From positions 1,240,001 to 1,304,000 of the forward strand of contig NC_019567.1 in NCBI RefSeq assembly GCF_000317895.1: DNA of 64,000 bases, written 5' to 3'. The stretch comes from Bdellovibrio bacteriovorus str. Tiberius. Its GTDB lineage: Bacteria > Bdellovibrionota > Bdellovibrionia > Bdellovibrionales > Bdellovibrionaceae. Of this stretch, positions 8,098-15,154 are shown piece after piece. The position numbers and the translations under genes were made by a program. Position 1 is the first letter of the stretch. The number at the start of each line of letters is the position of its first letter. The notes under the pieces were generated by a model. It saw nothing but the letters and a program-made list of their open reading frames with translations, did not search any database and had not been told where the DNA came from.

Positions 8098-8239
8098 CCT
8101 TGGCTTGGGTTATGGCCTTAGTGCCTTGCTCGCTCGGACAGTCCTCGCTCTTTTTGGTTTTTTGTGGCTGCCGCTGGTGGAATTTGGGTTCGCTGCGGAA
8201 CTCGCGCTCAAGGCACTAAGGCCATAGCCCAAGCCAAGG
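8098..8239. repeat. Long hairpin H2: 31-bp stem around a core shared with H1
   Basis: Bases 8098-8128 and 8209-8239 form a 31-bp stem with one G-U type mismatch. The 80-base core shares blocks with H1: CTCGGACAGTCCTCGCTC at 8132-8149, a T/G tract, GTGGCTGCCGCTG at about 8164-8176 and CGCTGCGGAACTCGCG at 8191-8206. The stem sequence has no likeness to that of H1. It starts 17 bases after the stop of the first TPM gene, between it and the second. Confidence 0.85.
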
Positions 8240-8344
8240 CGGAGTATCGGCTTACCAACCTGGATTCGCTTTTTTCTTGAAACCTAACCTCGGCGGTTCA
8301 GTTGTGGGTTTGGTTGGTAGAATTGATTTTTTTGAGGGAACTTT

Positions 8345-8989
8345 ATGGCTTGGATTAATAAATATCTTTCTGAGGCTGATCTTGCGCGGATTGAGGCGGC
8401 TATTTCCAAAATGGAAGAAGCCACTTCTGGAGAGATTGTTCCTGTAATTGTTCGTCGGTCTTCAGCCGTGGGGCATGTGCCTTTGACGCTGACTTTGCTT
8501 TTGACTCTGTTTTTGGTCATTGTTGAGTTTCCGTTCAGTGACTGGTTGTGGGTGACCCCTTGGGTTTATCTGTGGCCGGTGATAGTGGTTGCGTTTTATG
8601 CGCTTTCTCATGTGTTGGCGAAGAGCAAGTGGATTCAGAAGCTGTTTGTGCCTGAAAAGGACGAAGTCGATTCTGTTCATCAGCGCGCGCATTTGGAATT
8701 CTATCTAAACCGTATTCATCGCACGGAAGGCGGGACCGGGGTTTTGATCTTTGTTTCTGTGATGGAAAAAAAGGCGGTCGTGCTGGCCGATGAGGGAATT
8801 TCCAAAAAGCTTCCGAAGGAACACTGGGATGAAATTCTTGGAATTCTGGGGAAGAGCCTTCATCAAGGGCAGTGGGCACAAGGTTTCGTGGCGGCTATCG
8901 AGGCTTGCGGTAAAGATCTGCAGACCCATTTCCCGCTGGCTTCCGCTGGGACCAACGAGCTTAAAAATCATCTTATTATCAAAGATTAA
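8345..8989 (+). CDS. Second TPM-domain membrane protein
   Basis: A 214-residue protein with the TPM-type start LARIEAAISKMEEATSGEIVPVIV (residues 13-36). Two to three hydrophobic segments follow between about residues 46 and 95, and the domain continues with GTGVLIFVSVMEKKAVVLAD (about 123-142). Unlike the first TPM protein it lacks a cleaved signal and a Gly-rich tail, and its membrane segments interrupt the domain. It follows the lemA-TPM pair on the same strand after hairpin H2 and has GAGGGAA before its ATG. It is a likely third partner of the LemA/TPM set. Confidence 0.8.
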   Translation: MAWINKYLSEADLARIEAAISKMEEATSGEIVPVIVRRSSAVGHVPLTLTLLLTLFLVIVEFPFSDWLWVTPWVYLWPVIVVAFYALSHVLAKSKWIQKLFVPEKDEVDSVHQRAHLEFYLNRIHRTEGGTGVLIFVSVMEKKAVVLADEGISKKLPKEHWDEILGILGKSLHQGQWAQGFVAAIEACGKDLQTHFPLASAGTNELKNHLIIKD

Positions 8990-8994
8990 GGATT

Positions 8995-9014
8995 CTGGCG
9001 CCACGGCGCGCCAG
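8995..9014 (+). terminator. GC-rich hairpin after the TPM gene
   Basis: CTGGCGC at 8995-9001 pairs with GCGCCAG at 9008-9014, starting six bases after the stop codon. Only a weak T-rich stretch follows, so termination is likely but not certain. Confidence 0.5.
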
Positions 9015-9022
9015 TTCATTCC

Positions 9023-9050
9023 TTGCGTTCTTCCGGGCTTCATTGATAGT
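9023..9050 (+). promoter_or_regulatory. Putative promoter of the split host tRNA-Arg gene
   Basis: TTGCGT at 9023-9028 and GATAGT at 9045-9050 are 16 bases apart, and the tRNA 5' end is 15 bases further on at 9065. This placing is right for a tRNA promoter. It would now drive only the broken 5' half. Confidence 0.45.
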
Positions 9051-9064
9051 CTGGGACCCTCTGT

Positions 9065-9107
9065 GCAGTCGTAGTTCAATGGATAGAGCACTTGGCTTCG
9101 AATCAAG
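9065..9107 (+). pseudogene. 5' half of host tRNA-Arg(TCG), cut by the integrated element
   Basis: GCAGTCG-TA-GTTC-AATGGATA-GAGC-A-CTTGG-CTTCGAA is the acceptor strand, D arm, 5' anticodon stem and anticodon loop (TCG) of an arginine tRNA. After the loop the sequence reads TCAAG, which still closes the anticodon stem with one G-U pair. It then turns into unrelated AT-rich DNA with no T arm or acceptor 3' strand. The missing part is at 23956-24000, where the acceptor strand CGACTGC exactly complements GCAGTCG here. Joining the two at the shared CTTCGAA gives a complete 76-base tRNA-Arg. So this is one host gene split by about 14.85 kb. Confidence 0.88.
9096..9107 (+). repeat. attL core
   Basis: CTTCGAATCAAG. 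It matches the right-end copy CTTCGAACCAAG at 23956-23967 in 11 of 12 positions. The exactly shared seven bases are the anticodon loop, the usual overlap region for tyrosine integrases that use the anticodon-loop site. Confidence 0.75.
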
Positions 9108-9186
9108 TAAACCGAAAAGTTCTTGATCGAAAAAAAGTATTGTTTCCAAGGTGTTATGAGACTGCTAAAGTTGCATTGTTGCCAAA

Positions 9187-9204
9187 GGGTCCCCAGAGGG
9201 TCCA
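9187..9204 (+). repeat. Left-end paired arm-site repeat
   Basis: GGGTCCCCAGAGGGTCCA contains two GGGTCC units. It matches the right-end GGGGCCATAGAGGGGCCA (23806-23823) at 14 of 18 positions in the same orientation. Paired short repeats about 100-150 bases inside each end are the usual form of integrase arm sites. Confidence 0.5.
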
Positions 9205-9240
9205 AATGGCAGAGCTACTAAATCGTTTTGTTCATTATGT

Positions 9241-9317
9241 GCGGCTGTAGTTCAGCTGGATAGAGCACCTGGCTTCGAACCAGGGGGTCGGGAGTTCGAA
9301 TCTCTCCAGCCGCACCA
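9241..9317 (+). tRNA. tRNA-Arg (anticodon TCG), complete, carried by the element
   Basis: The cloverleaf is complete. The acceptor GCGGCTG pairs with CAGCCGC, the D arm is GTTC/GAGC, the anticodon arm is CCTGG-CTTCGAA-CCAGG with anticodon TCG (reads CGA), and the T arm is GGGAG-TTCGAAT-CTCTC. Discriminator A and an encoded CCA follow. It lies 133 bases inside the left end of the element. It has the same anticodon as the host tRNA gene that the element splits. Its acceptor and T stems differ from that gene at many positions, so it is not a recent copy. It may take over decoding of CGA. Confidence 0.95.
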
Positions 9318-9323
9318 CTCTTT

Positions 9324-9842
9324 TTAAGTCTTAACTACAGTTAAAGCATTTTTTAGAAGGCTTAGCGTGGCTAGCCTTGCGTAGTTCTTCCTCGCCGTGC
9401 TTAGATGGGCTTTGTTATGTCGCTTTTCAACAGCGTTGTCTTTATGCTTAACTAAGACATTCAGAATTCTTGTAGTGGACTTACTACTGGTCATAGTTGT
9501 TATTCTTTTACCTCGCCCACGCGATGGCTTCTCATGGTTAGCGACGAGGAAGGCTAGCAACACCAAATTGCGATATCCTATTCTAGTTCTATGTAAGCTC
9601 GTATTAGTTGTGATTGTAAAAAAGTTCTTACAGAATGCGCATCTCCACCTTAATGCACTTTTCTTATCTTGATTACACCTGCGGCTACTACAATACGGGC
9701 ATTCTACATTTGTGCCATTACTCCAACCGCGTGCGAGCAGTAAAAATCGTTCGAGCTTTGGCGTGTCCTGATAGCGCGTGGAAAACTTTTTGAACTGCAA
9801 AGCAATTTTTGGGGACCCCCAAAAACGTGTCATATCTTTCAT
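9324..9842 (-). CDS. Zinc-ribbon protein, like the N-terminal domain of IS1595-type transposases
   Basis: A 172-residue protein with a zinc ribbon CPYC (residues 48-51) and CAFC (about 69-72), followed by NFFTITTNTSLHRTRI. This layout (CPxC, CxxC, then K-x-F-T-V-x-T-x-T-x-F-x-x-T-R) is that of the N-terminal part of IS1595/ISXO2 transposases. The catalytic DDE region that should follow is absent. The C-terminal half is basic and of no known family. It may be a relic of a transposase or a DNA-binding protein derived from one. It ends seven bases from the tRNA, on the opposite strand. Confidence 0.6.
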   Translation of the reverse strand: MKDMTRFWGSPKIALQFKKFSTRYQDTPKLERFLLLARGWSNGTNVECPYCSSRRCNQDKKSALRWRCAFCKNFFTITTNTSLHRTRIGYRNLVLLAFLVANHEKPSRGRGKRITTMTSSKSTTRILNVLVKHKDNAVEKRHNKAHLSTARKNYARLATLSLLKNALTVVKT

Positions 9843-9880
9843 TCCTGACTTTTATCCTGAGCACTTCTTTTTTTCAAGCC

Positions 9881-9925
9881 TGTGTTTTTAAGTAGTCCAG
9901 AAAAAATGTGTTTTTAAGTGGTCCA
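9881..9925 (+). repeat. Two direct repeats upstream of the alpA-like gene
   Basis: TGTGTTTTTAAGTAGTCCA at 9881-9899 and TGTGTTTTTAAGTGGTCCA at 9907-9925 are 19-base copies with one difference, 26 bases apart. They lie in the 135-base gap before the AlpA-like gene. They could be operator sites, replication iterons, or the end of a lost insertion sequence. Confidence 0.65.
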
Positions 9926-9977
9926 ATATTGAAAATCGATTTTTACAAAACTGTGAATAAGCTGCAAAGGAGAATGT

Positions 9978-10259
9978 ATGAGTGTAAAAATCATATGTAT
10001 TGCAATTGTGGCACAAAGAATTGGTGTTTCTAAATCGACAATTTTAAGAATGGAGCGAGCGGGAAAATTCGTTCCTAGAGCGAAGATATCGCCTGGGAGG
10101 TTTGGATACTCTGAGCAGGACGTCGAGCGCTGGATTCAAAGTAAGTTCGTGGAAACAGAAAGTAGAAGTCTTACCGAATCGGATATGGCTTCTTTGCCCT
10201 ATGGTCGTGATGTTGCACAAAGAAACAACCGCTCCGGAGGCCGAAATGCAAATGGATAA
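9978..10259 (+). CDS. AlpA-like helix-turn-helix regulator
   Basis: A 93-residue protein with a MerR/AlpA-type winged helix: AQRIGVSKSTILRMERAGKF (residues 12-31), then a turn and SEQDVERWIQSK (about 45-56). Proteins of this kind act as excisionase or transcription activator for P4-type integrase genes and are common on such elements. The ATG is preceded by AAAGGAG. It is the first gene of a rightward run with the two following genes, which overlap one another. It probably controls integration/excision or the replication genes of the element. Confidence 0.75.
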   Translation: MSVKIICIAIVAQRIGVSKSTILRMERAGKFVPRAKISPGRFGYSEQDVERWIQSKFVETESRSLTESDMASLPYGRDVAQRNNRSGGRNANG

Positions 10260-11049
10260 CGTACAACGCTGGAAAGTTGTTCGCGGTGGTGCCATCGCAA
10301 ATAGAAATGGTCTTCCCGGATTTAATGACGAAACCGCTGAAAGAATCAAGAGCTTGCTTTATCAAGGTCGATATTTACTGACGACTGTTGATACCCAGTC
10401 GCGCATCGAAATAGGGCGCATTGCAAGTGCCCTTCAAGAAATCTTAGGCAAATCGTTTTGGGAAACTGTGGGCCAACACTGGCTTAGACCCGTAATGGCA
10501 GAGGGCGAGGTGTTGGCTAAATTTGTATCAAACAGAAGGCGTCATCTAGAGATCTCAATGCAAATGTTTAGGTTTGCGGTTTCTGCGGGAAGAGCATGCC
10601 CAAGATCGATACCGGCGGACTCATACGTACATATTATGCGCGAGGTAGAAAAAATTAGAGAGACGCCTCAAAAAAAGAGGTTCATCAAAATTCTAGTAAA
10701 TGAAGGAAAAAAAGGAACTGTTGACCTTTATCGAACGAAAAGACTTAGAGAAGAGTTGAGGGTAATAAGGGAAGAAATTTTTGGCTTTGGAGATAGAGAC
10801 CTGAAGGAAAAGCAGCTTAAGAGAAAAGTGCATTCTTTGTGGATTGCTGCGGACGCTGCAATGGACAGAATATCTTCTCTGCTTGCGTCTCTAAACGACG
10901 ACATTGGAAAAGTTGGTGTGATCTCTCCCGATACTGCTAGCGATATTCAGGAAGTGTTGGCGACTCTTAAGGTGAAGAGAATTGAACAAAAAGAACAATG
11001 TATGGGCCTAGAAAAGGCTAAAGATCAATCTCAAGAGAGCCTGGTATGA
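10246..11049 (+). CDS. Unknown element protein between the AlpA-like gene and the putative Rep gene
   Basis: A 267-residue protein that I do not recognise. It is rich in charged helices, with likely coiled-coil regions at about residues 125-180 and 225-255, and has no signal or membrane segment. I chose the ATG at 10246 because CCGGAGG ends six bases before it; it overlaps the end of the alpA-like gene. The frame is open as far up as 10102, but those codons sit inside the AlpA-like gene. Its stop overlaps the start of the next gene (ATGA). Its place suggests a replication or control partner of the putative initiator. Confidence 0.65.
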   Translation: MQMDNVQRWKVVRGGAIANRNGLPGFNDETAERIKSLLYQGRYLLTTVDTQSRIEIGRIASALQEILGKSFWETVGQHWLRPVMAEGEVLAKFVSNRRRHLEISMQMFRFAVSAGRACPRSIPADSYVHIMREVEKIRETPQKKRFIKILVNEGKKGTVDLYRTKRLREELRVIREEIFGFGDRDLKEKQLKRKVHSLWIAADAAMDRISSLLASLNDDIGKVGVISPDTASDIQEVLATLKVKRIEQKEQCMGLEKAKDQSQESLV

Positions 11050-12017
11050 GTAAGAAGTACATTAAAACTCACGTAACACGTATGTTTTACCGTCAGTCTC
11101 CCGAGCTTAGGGTTATCCATAAAAGACAAGATATTAAAGTTGAATGTTTTATTGATACTTTAGAAGTGCATTTCAATAAGCTAAATCAAACTTTTGTAGA
11201 GAAGTGTCAAAAACTCTATAAAAGGACACCAAGAAGTGGATACAAGAAAGGATTGAGACTGATCTCGATTCAAGGAGTAGAGTTTAGTTTGTATGTAGAT
11301 TGCTTAAATGAGTCTAAATGGAAGTATAAGATCGCTATGACTATACGGTTTGCAATGACTAGTTACGGCGACTTGGAAGTATTTCTTTCTTCCCTGATTT
11401 CAGACTTTTTTGAGAAGGAGAGCCATCAAATTAATAGGGTGGATATTGGTTTTGCTTTGAACTGTCATGAGGTTCCTGCAAACTTTCTAATTTATACGAC
11501 TCATTTAAAGTGGAACAGAAGGAAGTCGAGATACACCGGAGATAAGACGGACTTGGGTGGAGGTGGAATTACGGGATTTCACTCTAACGGGCAAGGAGTC
11601 CGTACCTCAGTATACACGGAAGGTGCAAAGCCGGCATGGATGAGAAGCGATCGCGTCGAAGAAATCAAAATGGAGTTCCAGATTAGAAAGAAGAATCTTA
11701 TTGCGAAGGGGATATATAGACTATCTGACCTGGCCAAAATTGAAGATACTAATCTCTTGGATCGTATCAAAATATATAATACCTTTCTTCTTCGATCAGA
11801 GCACAAGAGGCATCTAGAAAAATTTGTAAGATTTCAAGAAGATGTACTTGCCTTAGGGTTTACTCAAGCGAGAAAAAATCTGGATAAAAATGGAAATTTT
11901 AAAAGGGATTTTGAAGTAATTCTTATGCCTCTAAAATTTAGGAATGGCAAAAGAACGATGCACCTTTTTTTGAGGGCAAGATGGGCGAGTTGGCTGAGGA
12001 AATGGTGTAACCACTAA
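11046..12017 (+). CDS. Putative rolling-circle replication initiator (Rep_trans-like)
   Basis: The 323-residue product has the order of weak motifs seen in the replication initiation factor family (PF02486) of filamentous phages and pT181-type plasmids. These are IDTLEVHF near residue 37, INRVDIGFAL near 136, a Tyr-containing strand SVYTEGAKPAW near 191 and the acidic strand EEIKMEFQIRKKNL near 208. I infer that it nicks the element DNA at an origin to start rolling-circle replication. The match is by pattern only, and the catalytic Tyr cannot be fixed. It overlaps the previous gene by four bases. Base composition is AT-rich compared with the flanking chromosome. Confidence 0.45.
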   Translation: MSKKYIKTHVTRMFYRQSPELRVIHKRQDIKVECFIDTLEVHFNKLNQTFVEKCQKLYKRTPRSGYKKGLRLISIQGVEFSLYVDCLNESKWKYKIAMTIRFAMTSYGDLEVFLSSLISDFFEKESHQINRVDIGFALNCHEVPANFLIYTTHLKWNRRKSRYTGDKTDLGGGGITGFHSNGQGVRTSVYTEGAKPAWMRSDRVEEIKMEFQIRKKNLIAKGIYRLSDLAKIEDTNLLDRIKIYNTFLLRSEHKRHLEKFVRFQEDVLALGFTQARKNLDKNGNFKRDFEVILMPLKFRNGKRTMHLFLRARWASWLRKWCNH

Positions 12018-12167
12018 AGATATTGGCAATACTTAGGCGATGGAATTGAGAAAGAAATTCGTTTTCGAGCGTGGAATTCGTGATATTCTACAGGGTCACG
12101 GATTCCATCACCAAATTTGTTAATTGGGGTCTGAACTTCATAGGAAATCTGTTGCTAGGAGCTTGCT

Positions 12168-13298
12168 GTGGATCGACGTCGTCGAAAGAAAATTTCTCCA
12201 GAAATAAGGATGGCACTTTGGGAGTTGTGGGCTAAGAAGTGCGCATATTGTAGTCATCCGACGGAAAAAGAATATCATGTGGAGCATATCGTTCCTTTAA
12301 GTTCAGTTTCGGCGGCCGCACTTGAGATTTTAAAAAGAGCTGAGTTGAATTTATCTGAATCGTTTGATTTTGATAGCTTAGATAACTATTCAATCGCGTG
12401 TGCCCCTTGTAATAAAACTAAATACTATCATGAACTTCCCAATGCGAGCATTTATTTGGCAAAGGCTGCTGCTTTAAAGAATGAGGTTATTCGTCGAGCC
12501 AATGAGATCGCAGCAAATTTAAATGCAGCAAAAGTAATTGGTTCGATGCAAGTCGTTCTCGATCAAGGGCTCATTTCCAAAGAAGACTTTAAAGAGCTTT
12601 TTCGCGAGTTCGATAGAGTTAGAATTCCGCCAAATAGTCCTTTATATCCTGAGTTGGCTGGCGCAAGCGCACTTGATATTCCCGTTATTTTTCAAACGGA
12701 AATGGTTGACGACTTTTTCCTTAGAAGGGAAGAGAATCAAGTACAGGTGAGAACTATAAATGATTATCTGAAATATAGTGCCGAAGGATATGAGGCATCC
12801 TGTAACGCAGAATTTAAGGCCGGCCTATACACTTTCGATATTCCTGCAAGAATTTTGCATGCTCTCTCAGGGGCCAGTAAGAGTGATGGAGCCTTTTCAA
12901 GAGAGGTTGATGAGGTCTTTAAATATCCAAGCCGACTTCCTGCAAATATTTTTATGGAATCTGATGAGGGATCTACGAAAACTTTGCTTGGTCAACTATT
13001 GAAGAGATCGGCTAAGATTATTGATAGGGATGCTGGATACCTTGAAGTATGTACAAAATGGCTTTGGAGTTCGCAGTTGTTTGTAATTGCCAAGGGGGAT
13101 TTTACCGGCTCCAAGAAGGAAGAAGTTTTGATCTTTCTAAATGCATGTCCTGTCCACGGAACGCTGCGATGCCCTAGTGTTATTATTCTTACACCACATT
13201 ATCGTACGGACTTCTTTGATAGACTTTTCTATCGTCTATTTGGAAAGCGACGGATTCTTTATGAATCAAGAACAGTTGAGCTTCCAAAGCCACTATGA
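12168..13298 (+). CDS. HNH endonuclease-domain protein
   Basis: The N-terminal 90 residues are an HNH nuclease. CAYC (25-28) and CAPC (78-81) form the zinc knuckles, with HVEH at 37-40 (catalytic His region) and Asn82 in CNKTK. The remaining 285 residues contain no domain I know. A C-terminal segment with YRTDFFDRLFYRLFGKRRIL may contact membrane or DNA. The GTG start at 12168 is preceded by TAGGAG. Such HNH proteins with a long partner domain are common cargo on mobile elements and are often part of defence. That role is only inferred here. Confidence 0.75.
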   Translation: MDRRRRKKISPEIRMALWELWAKKCAYCSHPTEKEYHVEHIVPLSSVSAAALEILKRAELNLSESFDFDSLDNYSIACAPCNKTKYYHELPNASIYLAKAAALKNEVIRRANEIAANLNAAKVIGSMQVVLDQGLISKEDFKELFREFDRVRIPPNSPLYPELAGASALDIPVIFQTEMVDDFFLRREENQVQVRTINDYLKYSAEGYEASCNAEFKAGLYTFDIPARILHALSGASKSDGAFSREVDEVFKYPSRLPANIFMESDEGSTKTLLGQLLKRSAKIIDRDAGYLEVCTKWLWSSQLFVIAKGDFTGSKKEEVLIFLNACPVHGTLRCPSVIILTPHYRTDFFDRLFYRLFGKRRILYESRTVELPKPL

Positions 13299-13516
13299 GT
13301 TTTGAATTGCCTTGTTGAAAGTCTCGAACAATATGTTGGGCATTCACTTTAAAAGGCGTAGATAGGCGTGCATTTTCAGCCTAGTTTGCAGAATGGAGCC
13401 GCCTTTGCTGGGTGCGTAGATTTGTACGTGCCACGTGATACTTCAGGCTGGACCAGAACTCACTGCTTGCATCGCAGTACTTAGAACATAAAAATATGTT
13501 TGCAGGTTGGTGACGA

Positions 13517-13900
13517 GTGAGCAGGCAAACAATGAAGTCAGAAAAAAGAAGATTAAATGAGTCCAATGATGAGCATTGGGGCAATCGTTTGCAGTCAGTT
13601 CTTGATGAAAAAGGAATCAGTCGAAGGCAAATTGCTAAGGCCATTGGAGTTGCTCCTTCTGTGATTGACTCGTGGGTGCGTGGGGCCGCTCCTAATGATT
13701 TGAAGGCGGTCAAAAGGCTTGCAGACAACGTAGACTGCTCGTTCTCATGGCTACTTACTGGGGAAGAAGAGGCTGGCAACGGTCGTACTGTTTCCGAGTT
13801 GTTTCAATCTGTTCCCTACTTTGATGGGTATGCTAGAATTCGTATTGATCGACTAGTGCCAAGAAAGAAAAATAACAGAGATGCAGGAGAGCTTGAATGA
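13517..13900 (+). CDS. XRE-family transcriptional regulator
   Basis: A protein of up to 127 residues with a Cro/cI-type helix-turn-helix: LQSVLDEKGISRRQIAKAIGVAPSVIDSWVRG around residues 25-56, followed by the helix pair LKAVKRLADNVDCSFSWLLTGE. The N-terminus is uncertain; GTG at 13517 and ATG at 13532 are both possible and neither has a strong ribosome binding site. The stop overlaps the start of the next, secreted protein gene (ATGA), so the two are translated together and the regulator probably controls that unit. Confidence 0.75.
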   Translation: MSRQTMKSEKRRLNESNDEHWGNRLQSVLDEKGISRRQIAKAIGVAPSVIDSWVRGAAPNDLKAVKRLADNVDCSFSWLLTGEEEAGNGRTVSELFQSVPYFDGYARIRIDRLVPRKKNNRDAGELE

Positions 13901-14967
13901 ACCTATCACGTTGGATCTTGCTGGGCATTGGTGTTCTTTTTGTCTATTCGACTGCTTATGCTGATAGAGCCGAATGCATCAAAGATTTTAGCGCAAACGC
14001 ATCATTGTCAAGCGCCGATCAAATTGGATTGAGCATCGTCAATGAAGAAAGCATGGCGAAGGCTAAATGGGCTCTTGGGTTCTTGGAAAAATGTAGACGT
14101 TCCGGCTTAACTGGCGCCCTGATGATATCCAAGAATGAAGAGGTTATTCGCAAGAATATTGCATCTTATCAAGAGAAGAAGGACAAAAAAGATGCGCGGA
14201 TTACCTCCTGCGCCGAATACTCAAAATGTCATGCTGATATTAATAATGATAGTGCCATTTATAGCTGGTTTTTCCAGTTTTCATCCTATAAGCGAGACAG
14301 TCATCCGTTCAATGGTAATGTGTATGACTCTTCTGCTGCCAGCGCAGCCAAATATGCAGAAGGATGTACGTGCTATCTTGAGATTGAGGATCTTGTTGGG
14401 GCTGGTGAGGCTGCCCGAGTTGCTACTAATGAGAAGCTGGAGCAAGATCGTCGAAAGCAGGAAGATGAAAAAAAGGCTCACGCACAGAGAATAAAGGATG
14501 AGAAGGCACAAGCAGTTCGGCAAAAGGATGCCGAGCGAAGACGGACTCTTTTGGAGCAGGAGGAAAGCAAAAAGTTAGCTGAACTTCAGAAGCAAAAAGA
14601 GGTTGATCGCGAGAAATCTGATAAAATGGAGCGCTCAGCGGAGTGTCAAAGCGCAAGAGCGCTTCAGAGCTACTGTAAGGCATATCTTTATATCTTAACG
14701 GCGAAAGAGCATTTAGATCGGGAAAAGACTCTGGCTCAACGGTCTGGCTATACTGATGCTCGACGAGTACGAGGATTGACTGCGTCTATAATGGCTGGTG
14801 AGGACGAGCTCTTGAGTCAAAGTAAGAAGTATCGCGCTTTAACTGGATCTGCTCCAAGTAACTCTGTCTGCGCTGTAGAGAATATGGATGGATATTGGCA
14901 AATGAAAGAAGTGACTGAGGAGTCACTTAATGCCAGAGTCGCAAAAAGCTGTATCTACGGTAAGTAA
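13897..14967 (+). CDS. Secreted coiled-coil protein of unknown function
   Basis: A 356-residue exported protein with a signal peptide ending STAYA (about residue 22). The N-terminal domain holds Cys pairs (CIKDF, CRRSG, CAEYSKC, CTCY). A charged coiled coil rich in Lys, Glu, Arg and Gln runs from about 180 to 248, and the C-terminal domain has three further Cys. An even number of cysteines in an exported protein suggests disulphides. It shares an ATGA overlap with the XRE regulator gene. I know no family match. Confidence 0.6.
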   Translation: MNLSRWILLGIGVLFVYSTAYADRAECIKDFSANASLSSADQIGLSIVNEESMAKAKWALGFLEKCRRSGLTGALMISKNEEVIRKNIASYQEKKDKKDARITSCAEYSKCHADINNDSAIYSWFFQFSSYKRDSHPFNGNVYDSSAASAAKYAEGCTCYLEIEDLVGAGEAARVATNEKLEQDRRKQEDEKKAHAQRIKDEKAQAVRQKDAERRRTLLEQEESKKLAELQKQKEVDREKSDKMERSAECQSARALQSYCKAYLYILTAKEHLDREKTLAQRSGYTDARRVRGLTASIMAGEDELLSQSKKYRALTGSAPSNSVCAVENMDGYWQMKEVTEESLNARVAKSCIYGK

Positions 14968-15154
14968 GGGCTGTCCGGAATGGTGCGCACAATAACTATT
15001 AATGCCTCGGCGAGAGGCACTAGCCCCATAACTCACGTTTATATCTTGAGATTTTCCCACACATACTTCTGAATCATGCACAGCCTTTCACTCGGTCGAC
15101 TTTAGACTTCAGACGAGGGGCCGATAAACTAGTTATTGATTTGGGAGGTCCAAC

